From positions 18,025,158 through 18,089,157 of the forward strand of contig CM041097.1 in NCBI GenBank assembly GCA_023079485.1: a stretch of DNA of 64,000 nt. The letters are read 5' to 3'. Of this stretch, positions 1 to 11,000 are shown piece after piece. How positions within the stretch are numbered: the first letter of the stretch is position 1; every line of letters begins with the position of its first letter. The stretch comes from Archilochus colubris. Lineage: Eukaryota; Chordata; Aves; Apodiformes; Trochilidae. The notes under the pieces were generated by a model, which made no database searches, had not been told where the DNA came from, and saw only the letters and a program-made list of their open reading frames with translations. The position numbers were made by a program, and so were the translations under genes.

Positions 1-650
1 GACTGACTTTTACAGGGCAACCTCAGAGCACCCAGGGAAAAAAAAATTACATGCTTGCTGCTTCTGATCTTACAGATTGATTTGGGTATGCCAGGATTCC
101 AAAGACTTTGCAGTTTGAGCTCAAATTCAGGAATACATGGTGCTTGGCAGTGGTGCATAGGGCTGGAAAGATAAATCCAATTGTATTTAATTGCTAGATG
201 AATTTCCACAGCCTTTGACTTAATCACTGGAGCACTGACAGGAAGATTTGGCCCAGTACTTCCCCATTTAGCTGTGCTATTTTATTACTGGACTGGAACA
301 GCAAGCAGCAGGTATTGTCATGTTAGTGAAAGGCATCCTACAGCAAGTTCTGCCCTGGCATGCAGTCTGAACAACAAAAAGAACAATTCCTTACCTGACC
401 AAAGACTCTTCATGAAATGGGGTTTGCTGGAAGGTGAAAGGCTCTGTATTCATCTCTTGTGAGGATGTGACAGACTGGGTTCATTTGGCTGTGAGAGTCC
501 CCATCCTGCTCAGGACTTGGCACAGGAGCCCACTCCAACCTGAGATGTGGGCACAGTTTTAGATCCTGAGTGTCCAGACAATGCTGCCCTCAGAAACCAA
601 GAGTGAGACCCAGTTGTGGTGTTCATCTTCTGCTATGGTATCAGATCAGC
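1..650. other. Intergenic DNA, nothing recognised
   Basis: No gene, repeat family or convincing reading frame was seen. A 62-codon frame at 274-462 has no recognisable similarity. It is downstream of PDZRN3; in other vertebrates the next gene on this side is PPP4R2 (from memory), which is not reached. Confidence 0.5.
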
Positions 651-680
651 CATAGATCTGATCTGATCTGATCAGATCTG
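651..680. repeat. GATCT-type short repeat with palindrome
   Basis: Several copies of ATCTG/GATCT in tandem run into the perfect palindrome ATCTGATCAGAT. It ends just outside the left arm of the large inverted repeat, within 10 bp. Confidence 0.7.
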
Positions 681-687
681 CTCAACT

Positions 688-860
688 GACCCACAGAGAG
701 ACTTAGCTAAAAATATTAGAAAAGACAAAAGGTGTTAGAACAGCTCCAGAGCTGCAAGGGTACAGCACATATTCAGTGGTGGGGCAAAGAGGTCTGGGTG
801 GGACAGGGCCAGATTTAGGGCCTGGGACCAATTCTAAGCAGAGTTTCAGAGTCAGCAGTG
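688..860 (+). repeat. Left arm of a large inverted repeat
   Basis: About 173 bp that recur in reverse complement at 2629-2792. Matching landmarks are GACCCA plus ACTTAGCTAAAAATATT at the outer end, AGGTGTTAGAACAGCTCCAG, ATTCAGTGGTGGGGCAAAG, and GACCAATTCTAAGCAGAG plus GTCAGCAGTG at the inner end. Differences are scattered substitutions and one short indel (about 4 nt near 816-824). The element family was not recognised. Confidence 0.85.
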
Positions 861-1489
861 TCAATGTCAACCCTGTAATTAAATATTTCCTAGATAATTA
901 TGCTGAACATGATTTTATTGTGAAAGGTTTCAGGAGGCCTTTAGTTTATATGCTGCTATATTATGTCTGGGGGGGGAGAAGTAGAATATTTCTTGTTCTA
1001 AAGTGGTGTTTCCAGATTGCTTTGTCTAAATAAGCAGAGAAATGCTCATCTTCTTTCTGATACTACACCAAAGAGGTTTTTATATATGAAATAAATCTTT
1101 GTAAATCTTTTCAAGGGTGCCTAGGTTATTTATGGGTTAGTTTTGTTTGCATGCCATATTGCTCTCTTCTGTTAAACAGTTTATCCACTACCCTGCTTTT
1201 CACATTAATCACTGCAGTATGTGCTGTATCCCATCAAAGAGCCATCTATTACATTCCAGTAGCCACAGCCAAATGATCTAATTTTTCTGTTGGTTCTTTT
1301 ATGCAATGGCTCATAAACCCATTGCTGTTATTACACTTGCAAACATAAGGTTTTCTTGTATCACAGGGATGCAATTGTAATTTTCTTCTCCCCTTTCTTA
1401 GCCTAAGTCATGAGTAAAATAGGGGGTTTGTTAAGGAATTAAAAACTAAGACTACCGAAGCTGAGTTGATAAAAGCAGGTATGATTGCA

Positions 1490-2060
1490 CTCTCTGTTCA
1501 CTTTTTTTTCTTACCCCCCCACCCTGTTTCAGCCAATGTCTCTCTTTTTTTTTCTTTTTTTACCACCTTGTTCTGGTCACAACAACCTCCTATGCCTTTC
1601 ACACTTTTTTGATCTTGCATCCCTTTTTGGCTTCAATTCCCTCCCTTCTGGCCTCTCAGCATTTTCTAGCCCATTTTGGCCTGAACTCCCCTGTCCAGTT
1701 TCCAGCCTCCTGCCACCTTTGTCACCTTGCATCCTTCTTTTGGTCTACCACCTTTTCCCAACCTTCTATTTATTTTAGGGCTTGACTTCCCACTGTCATT
1801 GCTGCCCCCATTATTTCTGGCTTCCTGCCTCCTTTCTGGCATCCCAGCCCTTTTCAGCCTCAACTCCTTTCTTTTTATCCTACCTCTTTTCAGCCCATCA
1901 CCCATTTTTGGACTTCCTCCTGCTTTTTTTTTTTTTTTTTTTCCCATCCTTAAGGCTGTCTTGGATCTCCTGCTGTGTTTCAGTTTCTCTTTTTGGTCCC
2001 TCTCTCTCTTTCAGTCTCTACTCTGTGCTTCCCACTTCTGTAGGTCCCTACTTCTGTGTA
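1490..2060 (+). repeat. Polypyrimidine-rich tract
   Basis: About 570 bp with a strong C+T bias on the plus strand, including a T19 run at 1924-1942. It contains loosely repeated phrases of the type ttttggcttc/ctccc spaced every few tens of bases, suggesting a degenerate minisatellite. The bias keeps frames open on both strands (1727-2107, 1782-2366 on plus; 1666-1947 on minus), which are compositional artefacts. Confidence 0.75.
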
Positions 2061-2628
2061 AAATGCTCCAAAATGAGCATCTGTGGCACAAAGCCTCTCT
2101 GGCATAGGAACCAAGATGTGAATTACCAGGGTGAATTCATCCCTCAGTCTGCTTTGCTCAATGGGTGTGGACTTTGTCCTGAATTTATTTCTCTTTGTGT
2201 GAATAGGTCTCTAGTATTGCAGTTCAGGCTGTTTTCCAAACCAGGTGATGACTGTTTTCTTGGGAGAGTATCCAAAACCTTACAGACATTGCAATCTTCT
2301 TTTGATTGGGGGAAAAAAAAAATAACCTTGAAAGAGTCACATCTTCTATGGTGTTATTGGCACTGAAGTGTGGGGAAATGGGCACAGGTGACCTCAGAGG
2401 GCTGGGATGAGCTGCATGGGACTTTTGGTGTACTCAGCACCTCCTGGGAGGAGATGAATACAGGGCAGTTCTTTGCAGTAGCAGCATTTGTCTTATGTTT
2501 CTAAGTGGGGTGCCTTCCATCCAGGTGAAGCTCCCTCTTTCTGTGGTCAGAAAGCAAGCCCTGAGAGCCTTTAATTTCTGTAGCTCAGTGTTAGCCTTGT
2601 GGGACACAGCCAAGCAGTGAGGTGGCAG

Positions 2629-2792
2629 CACTGCTGACTCTGAATCTCTGCTTAGAATTGGTCCCGGTAAATCTGACCCTGTCCCACCCAGACCTCTTTG
2701 CCCCACCACTGAATATGTGCTGTATCCTTGCAGCTCTGGAGCTGTTCTAACACCTTTTGTCTAATATTTTTAGCTAAGTGTCTTCATGGGTC
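2629..2792 (-). repeat. Right arm of the large inverted repeat
   Basis: The reverse complement of 688-860 with high identity. Outside both arms and inside the arms' inner ends the sequences stop matching, so the arm limits are sharp at GTCAGCAGTG (inner) and approximate at GACCCA (outer). The two arms enclose 1.77 kb. Confidence 0.85.
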
Positions 2793-5700
2793 TTTAAGTG
2801 CTGTGCCTTGAATAATAAATGGTGCGCTGGTGTACACAATATATATAAGGCATTAATCTGTGTGTGTAAACTTCTGGAGATGATTAAAAGGGTCAAGACA
2901 TGTGCAAGGGATGCAGATTTGGAGTTGTACTTTCCTCTCTATTTTGATACAGTCTCCTAGGAGTGTGAATTCCTTGGTCTCTGGGACCCTAAGGACAGTG
3001 CAGCTGTGTAAGGCCTCTCCCTCTTCCCACAGAAGACAGTCCTGGAGCTACTCTCCACCTGTGACATGGAGTTCAGCCTTTCTTTGGGAAAGCTGTTGTG
3101 GTGTTAGGTCCCCTTCCAGCAGCAAAGGGGTTGTCTGATAATGAGGTAATCCACAAAAATCAAATTGGATACAACTTTCCTGTGAATGAATAGCCAAAAT
3201 GATTCATTAACAATGCATGAACACAGATGGCTGTGGAGTAAGTCAGTTGCAGCTGTTTGTTCTCTTACAGTTCTTAGGAACACATTTTTATTTAAGGTGC
3301 CTGAAACACCACCTAAAACTGAGGGGAGGAGAGGAAAGCTGCTGCCTCTGAGAGCAAAGCACAACAGGAGATGTCCTTCTGGGATATGAACACATGGCTG
3401 TGCTGGGATTAGAGCAACACCCATGGGAATTCCAGGAGAACATCATGATTTCATGATAACACTTCTCCCTAGAGTGGTTTTACTGGTGTTTTTAAAAAGC
3501 ATTCGTGGTGGAGAAAACCTATATTTTTAGTGTTGGCAGCTAAGATTATTGAAAAGAAGTTGGAGCTGAGAGAGTGATTCAGAGATTAATGCAGCTCTTC
3601 AGACTTCTCATTAATTAGACACCATTCTTTCCAAGCCAGAAGGGACAGGAGGGAAAGGAAAACTTTTATTGGTGTTTACCTAAAAAACCAACCAAACAAA
3701 AACCCCCTAACAAACAACAAAAAACTATAGAACTTCTTCTAGCACCTCTGTGCAAACTCCAGTTTTTGTGTCAGGTCCGAAGAGAAATTATTCTTTTTCT
3801 TTTAGGAGGCCAAACTGTGGAGTTCTCTTTGATCAGAATGGCTGCCTCAGTTCTCTGTCAGGTTTTTCCAGGTGTTGTGAGACTCCTGTGAGGGCAGGGA
3901 GCAGACAGTGTGAGTGACACTTCCTTCTTGAAGGAGGAGTTGTGTTGAAAAGCTGCAGGTTGGAGGTGGTGAGCTTGTCACTTTCTGAACAGAGCACAAA
4001 GAATTACAACATTGTATTTCAGATTTCTACATCATCTTCTGCAGATACCTATCCTCAGATGACCATACTGTTATATAAAACTGGTTCAGATGCTGTTTTG
4101 ATGATGCTACAGGAGTTTTTTACTTTGATAGGCTTTTGAAAGCATATTTCAAAGCTCAGAATTTATTATCCTGGAACTATTCTGGTCAAAGAACTTGAGT
4201 GCACGTTTCCTGAAGTTGTTTTTTATAAGTTCTTCAGCTATCACTTAAACAGTAGCAGATCTTAGTGACTGTCCTTTAGCTGATACCAGAGGAATCTTTC
4301 TACTTCAGGTTTATTTTTAAATGTTCTTCACCACGTTACAATCCCAGAGAGGAAGAGTGAATGTAACAAGCTATTTATTTCTCTGTTTTAACACTGCCAC
4401 TCAGACATCCAAAAGAAGACATCTGAAATTAAAAAAATGCTTGTCCAAACCAGCATTGGTGGTAAAATGAGGAAGCTGACATGAGTGGGATTAGCATTAC
4501 CGGTATTAAGAATGCAGTTAGGAGCAGTACAGAGTGGAGATTCTGCAGCTGTAGTGCAAGAGCACACACTATTTGTCTGAATGATTTATAATGCACATGA
4601 AATATAAATAAAAACAGATTTATAGAATACAGGAGCATAGATGTGACAAGCCTGTTGAGATATTTTTTTAGCAGTCAAAGCTTATTAAAAGTCAGTCTGA
4701 AAGAAACTGCCTGAAAAGTCCAAAACCTTTTCTTTCTCACCTGAATGTTTCCTCTCTGTGCTTTAACAAGTACCATGGGTCAGGGAAAAATCTTTTGAGA
4801 CAGTCTTCTGAGCATCTTATTTTTCCTGTGTATTTGACTTCTGGGATGTAGCTCAAACTTTCTGAAATCTGAAAACTTATGTAATGTTTAATGTGAATCA
4901 CAACCAACAGTAAATGTAAGATGTAACCAGGAATTAAATGTAAAGCTTGGTGTTAACTTACATTATTGCTTTCTTTCAATCTCAGTGGAGAAAATTAAAG
5001 AAAAAAGGAATAGAGTGACCAGAATGAGGAGATAAAAACACATCCTTTGGTCCTGTGATGATAACTATTTGGCAGTATAGAAATATTTTTCCTGTGGGTG
5101 CTGTTTGAGTAATTTAAGCTGGATACTGACAGGCTTGCTGGCTAATCAAGAGGTGAGTGCAGGTGGCAGTGTGAATACCCGTGGGTTGGTGTCTTGTTGA
5201 TCCAAGAATTGTGCCACTTTGAGGTTTTTGTGAGTAAAACTTGACTCAAAAAGCATCTCCATGCTGACCCCCATAATGTGGTTGGGCAAGCACACAATTT
5301 TTCACTGGGAAAAAAATTGTTGGAAGAGACTTTGGGTGTCCTTGCTGTTCTATCCTCATGTTGTGGAAGATGGGTTATGATGGAATTAGAAGGCTGGAAG
5401 TGTGACTGGATCCCTTTTCCTTTTCCCACCTCACCTGGGTGTGCCTGGTGCACAGCACAGGATGGAGAGCAGCACAAATCCTCTGCCAGCCCTGAGCCTG
5501 CAGCCAGAGCTTCCTCCTGCTCTGGTGCTTTTTGTCTTCCATGATTTGCTGGTGTTGGGTGTTTGGCAGTGTCATCACTCCAAGTAGTAGATGTTGAAGG
5601 TTTGAGCACTTGCTCATCAAGTGAAGGTGTGGATGTTTTTGAGGACCCCATGTCCAGTCAGAGCTGTGTCCTGCCTGCTCTGAGGCCTGACTTGCACCAT

Positions 5701-7696
5701 CCATGTTTCTGATTTTCATATTCCTAGTGATGGATCAAAATCACAGCCATGAAGCCAAGTGCCTGATGTCAATTTGCTCTGTTCTCTTGCTTAGGAGGGA
5801 AGGTCACTTCTGTTGGAATATTTCATATGCTTCATGGTGTCACCCACTCCCTCTGCTGGATCAGATCTCTCTGGAATGTGACCTTGTACCCCTGCTGTGG
5901 TCCCACTTGTGATGGCAATATTCTGGGCTTTGTCTGGGCTCATCCTGGGGCAAGGATCAAACAAAGTTGAATTTTTTTCTGAATTTTTTTGCCTTTCAGA
6001 TTACCATCAACCCCCCTGAAGATGTTAATGTGTGTAGGTGGTGATTTCTTGTTTTTATATCAGATGCTGCAGGAACAAAGAAGTAGATGGTGTCTCCTGG
6101 GTCAGTGAGACCAACCCTCTACACTGCAGCTAACATATCATGTAGATGTCAGGCTTTATTTGCTTGGGTTTTTCTTCTAAATTTAATAGCTGGTAGCAGA
6201 ATAATATATCTGCAAATCTTTTATTTTCAAGAAAACAAAGGCCAGTTCCATCTTTGCTAAATTTGCAAATACTTGAAAATCCATTTATCTCCAGACACCA
6301 GCTTTCTGTAGCCCCTTATTTTATAGGATTGTCCATGAAATGGCTGATTAGCTTTGTGTCCTTTCTATGTGCTTCTAGAGCAGCAATCTCTTTAAAGTTT
6401 GCAGAGATTTGTGTTTGCCTGCTATTATCATTAGTATTTCATTTGATTGTTTTTATATACCCTCTTTCTTGTTCACTCCATTTATTGCCAGGCTAACCAC
6501 ATCACATGCTCAGGGATTTGCTGGAGTCTTCAAAGTATTTAAAAATTACTCCATGGTTCATTTCTTTGGATATGGAAGGGAACTGCTTAATTTCCTCTCC
6601 TCTGCCCCAGTCTGTTATTTCCTCCCTCTCAGAAAGGAGATGGAACATGGTGTGCCAGGGAGGGGGGGTTGCAGTTATTTGTGTCTTTCTTCTAAAATGG
6701 TTGATCCTGGAGATGGTCAGAGCTTTGGAGGTAGTAGGCATGTGTAGATCTTCTGGGAGAGAGAGCTCTCCAGTGAAGGCAGAGATGCTTTTGTACTTGA
6801 AGAAAATTGATCTAAGTGACAAGTTAGATACCTGTGAAGTTGGGTACCTATGGGACTGCCACCTGAGATGAAGGAGAACTCTGAAGTGTGCCCATCTGTT
6901 GTCTGGGAAGCACCCTCTGTTAGTCCCAAAGGAAGAAAGAACTTTCCACTCCTTCCAGAAGTATCCACTGGGCCTGCTCCGCTCTTCTGGAACACCAAAT
7001 GGTGGGCAACTATGTCAAATAGTTGTCACCTAGGGAGGCTTCCTGTGTGTGGCACCAATGTCTCTCTGCTCTGGCATGTTGCACAAATAGAGAACAGATG
7101 GGTTTTTTGTGACTGGAAGCAAAAATGTATTTCAGAGGGCTTGAGTAGAACACTCATGTTTGTTACTCTAAAGCCACAGAGATATTCCCTCTGTTCATCA
7201 CCTTTTGTACCAGCAAAGCAATCTGCAAGACTTTGGACAAGTGCTGATATCAGAATGAGGCAGTGATGTTCATGGAAAGCTTTTGGGGAATTCTGGAATC
7301 ATTTAACTTGTGCAAAGATAAAATTCAGTATTTCATCCTCCAGTGCAAACAGTGTGCATACAGAGCTGCATCAGCAACTGGGGTCCTCCTTGCCTGGGGA
7401 CTCTCCACATTTCTTCTATGCCAAGGAGTTTGGGATTTAAGTGGATGTGGTGATCTTGGCTGGCCTGAGCCTCTGTAAAGGAGGCTTCAACCCTGTATGT
7501 CTTTCATCACTACCTGAAATTGCCCTTCCATTCTGGGGGAGGTGGTGGGATATGATGTGGTGCAGCAATTGTTTTTGTTTTTAATAATAAGCTTTAAAGC
7601 AGTAACAGGCAGGCAGTGTCAGCCTGATATATTCTGGTTTGATTTCAGGCATTACACAAGGGAACAGATTATTTCCACAACTCCCCCTAGAGCTCT

Positions 7697-7768
7697 TTAG
7701 CAACAACAGCAGCAATAATAATAACAATCCTGGTTATTAAAAAACCAAACCAAAACAAAAAAACCCAT
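7697..7768. repeat. CAA/CAG/AAT microsatellite and A/C-rich string
   Basis: Imperfect CAA, CAG and AAT triplets at 7697-7730 are followed by an AACCAAAACAAAAAAACCC-like string to 7768. These are ordinary simple repeats. Confidence 0.7.
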
Positions 7769-7996
7769 CCTGCCAGTTCCCTCGAGGAGCAGCACAAAGC
7801 CCTGCTGAAGGCCCATAGATCTGGACATGTTTTGCTCCCAGTGTAAGAACAGAGCACCTAAATAACAATACACAGCAGTGTTGCACAATGAGCATTTCTG
7901 ATGTTCATGAGAAACAGGTTTTCTTCCAGTGAAGGGCAAACATTAGGCTTTTCACCAAAAAGCTCATCTTCTCATCACTTGTCTGTGTAAGAACCC

Positions 7997-8014
7997 TTTT
8001 TTTTTTTTTTTTTT
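7997..8014. repeat. T18 homopolymer
   Basis: A run of 18 T on the plus strand in intergenic DNA. No poly(A)-tailed retrocopy or target duplication was recognised next to it. Confidence 0.8.
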
Positions 8015-11000
8015 GCCTGGGCTGGTTAGAACAAGTGCTGAGAGAACTTGTGGAATTGCACTGAGTCAGGCTAATGCCCTGGGTGGCTACCTGGAAACGA
8101 GCAGGGATTTCTGCTGTGGGAGCTGGATAAGTCTAAGCCAAAGTGATGGGCTTGGAGGTTGGAGAAAGAGGATTGGCAAACAGCAAGAGAGGGAAGAGGC
8201 CTTTTTGATGGGAGCAGGGTCAGTGGGTTGGCAGGAGAATTGATGAACTGCCTGTATAATATGCTGCATGGAAGGCTGATGCCATGCACTGTGTTTTAAC
8301 AGCAGTTTGTCCCCAGGAAATGGCACAGGCTCACCTCTCAGACTTGCTGTCTCCTAGAGCTTTAGTTATATCTTTCCTTACTATATTTCTTTTTTAATCT
8401 AAAATGATTAAAAAAAGGGAACCTCTAGGCTGTTCTGTGCTGGAAATCTCAAGGGAACACTTCAGGTTTTTCTGGGATGGTTATGGGGTGTTGTGTTTGT
8501 ATGGTGCAAAAGACAGGAGGTTAAAAGAGTAATTTGGGGGGTGGGGGAAGAGTGCTGGAGGGAAGAGTTGTGCAAAGCTTTTGTGCTCTTTCAGCACAGG
8601 TTTGTATGAACATTTCATCAGAGCAGAAACAGCAGAAATGAAACTTCTCTCTTATCAGATTGGAGGAGGGTGGTAGCATTACAGAAATGTGAAGTGTGTG
8701 ACCTTATTTTTTCCATTCAGAACCAGATGGGAGGATAAGACTTGTACTGGAAAAACAGAGTGCACTGGATGTGTAACTAGGTGGGAAGAGAAGGAGAACA
8801 TGGTATTGCAGGGGATGGAGCCAGGTGCAGAACCACTATCTTGTAGGTTGAGGCAGACATGGAAAGTTCTTCTGCCTCACTTTTAAGCCATCATCTGCAT
8901 CCCTGATGCCATCATAGGCAGAAGGTAGTTTTGCATCCCTAATTACCATTATGAGTTGAAAGAGCAAAAAGTTTTGCATTGATTTGTCTGGGTTGACTTT
9001 TTTTTCCCTCAAATTCTTAGAGGCAATAGTTGAGTTAAAAACCCCCCTGTTTTGTGGTGAATACATGGTGAGTATGGCTGCACTGCCAGCTGAGGATTAT
9101 CCTGATGGAAAGGAGGTAAGAAACAAATCTGTGCACATTAGTGAGCACAATCATTGGTGAATTCATGTTTTCACATGTGCATTTTGGTGTAATTCAAAGG
9201 CCTCAAAAGGTCTCTCTGACTGCACTTCTACTGCTGGGCAATTTGCCTCATATGAAAGTGTTGCAGAAATGCAGATTGCACCTGAAATAACCAATGTAAT
9301 TTTTCAAATTGAGAAATGAAAAAGAATCTCTCTGCTTCTTCCTTGTTTTAACCTTCTCCTTGTTCTTTAAAACAAGGCATTAATCAATGACAATAGAAGC
9401 TGCTACTCTTAGGGCTGTCAATGTTTATAGCCTTGGGTTTAATAGCAAGGACATAAATATATACTTTTCATTACATTTTTGCTGTTATTTGCTCATCATC
9501 CACAGCATCTGATATTACCATAAGTCTTTGGTTGGAGCTATTAAAGTTATGGCTTGTAGCTCACACTGGCATGAAGCAGTCAGAGAGCCATAAAAGTGAA
9601 AAAGCCTCAGAGATTGATATTCAGCTATTAGGCAGGATTGGGTCATTTTCTCACTATTCATGTAACAGCAACTCTAATCTTGGTAGATAGTATTTTTAAC
9701 CTTCCATCCTTATCCTGTCTCCCTCACCCCCAGTAAAATATTCAGCTTTAGTTAAAGTCAGGTTTGCCATTGCCAGGGCAGGATGGTGTTTGGGTGGTAT
9801 GGCAAGAAAATCCTGTTGACCAGTTCAACAAAAGGAGCAATTGGTTTAGGGCTCAAAGAGATGACTTGAAGCTCTGCTTGCAACTGGGCATTGTGGTACC
9901 CATCCCAGTTCTGGGCTGGGATAATAAAGCTCTCCTATTTAGGAGGATGTTCTCCAGTGGAAAATCTCTGCAGAGAGATTCTGTATCTCTATGGACACTG
10001 CCTGGATATTCCTCCAGTGGGGCCCCACCAGTGGGTGCTCCATCTTCACTGGAAGGACTCCTTGCTGTCAATACTTTGGCTTGCTAACAAGTGAGTGGGT
10101 AGAAAGACAATGAATTGATAGAACTAATTTACCAATTAAAGATGGCCAGTTAGAAAATAAAGCCCCAGTTGAGACTTGTCAGCGTAGGAATGATCCAAGA
10201 TGGTGACTTCATGGGTATAAATCTTTCATCTTCTGGCAGAAAGTACCTGGCTTCCTTCAGCCCTGGCTGGAAATTGTTACCAAGAAAGTATAGATCAAAT
10301 TCTGATCTGATTAAGTATGCCCATTCTTGTGGTGTTGTCTGATAGGCTATATCCTAATCTCCTTACCATAGTGGGAGGAAAAATCCTTATTCACAGTGGT
10401 CTGATTAAAAATTCACTACCTTTAGGGAGTTTTATATTAACTTCTAAAGACTCCAAGCTATTTCATACTTTGAACCAGTTTAAGTTTGTTTACCCACTGT
10501 ATTTCAGAATACAAATTTACAAAGACTATAAGTGTCCTTTCATCTGTCTCTTTTCAGAAGTAGTCAGTCAGCTGTTGGCAGAGACTTATTTTTGCTGGGT
10601 TTTCCCAGCTTTCTGCAGATAATCCAGGTTTATCCTCAAATAGCCTAATTCTCTGCCAGGGTATTTTATGATTTATTTCAGTCTCTAAAATTGATTGTGA
10701 CTATCAAAAAGCCACATCCTTTAAAAGAAAGTCTTTTCACAAATCTAACTGTATTCTTCTCCAAAGAAGCAGGACATTTAGCAGCTTCAGAATGAATTTG
10801 ATTTGTATTTCCAATGAGGTTCTATCCTTTGTAAGCTGCCAAGTTCTTGTAGTAACTCCACCAAGTTACTACAACAGCAGATGTGTTTCCTGTCTCTCTT
10901 TGTAGCAGCTGGCTTACTGCTTCATCATCTGAACTGATGCCTTAAGGCTGACTGTGGGCTCCTGTTTGTATCACTCAGGTTCCTTTCCCAACTTTAGTAA

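Larger units (their letters stand above)
688..2792. mobile_element. 2.1 kb inverted-repeat-bounded structure, unclassified
   Basis: The two arms could be the terminal inverted repeats of a non-autonomous or fold-back DNA element, or two copies of one interspersed repeat inserted in opposite directions. The interior (861-2628) contains a long pyrimidine-rich tract and no recognisable transposase. I could not define a target-site duplication by eye. A mobile origin is inference. Confidence 0.35.

Noticed and set aside
1782..2366. 194-codon plus-strand frame
   Set aside because: It is kept open by the polypyrimidine bias (poly-Phe/Ser/Leu product) and has a matching artefact on the other strand.
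5142..5651. 169-codon minus-strand reading frame (with overlapping frames at 5375-5719 and 5278-5544)
   Set aside because: Low-complexity Ser/Thr/His/Pro-rich product with no recognised family, competing frames on both strands, and no splice context or regulatory sequence that I could support.
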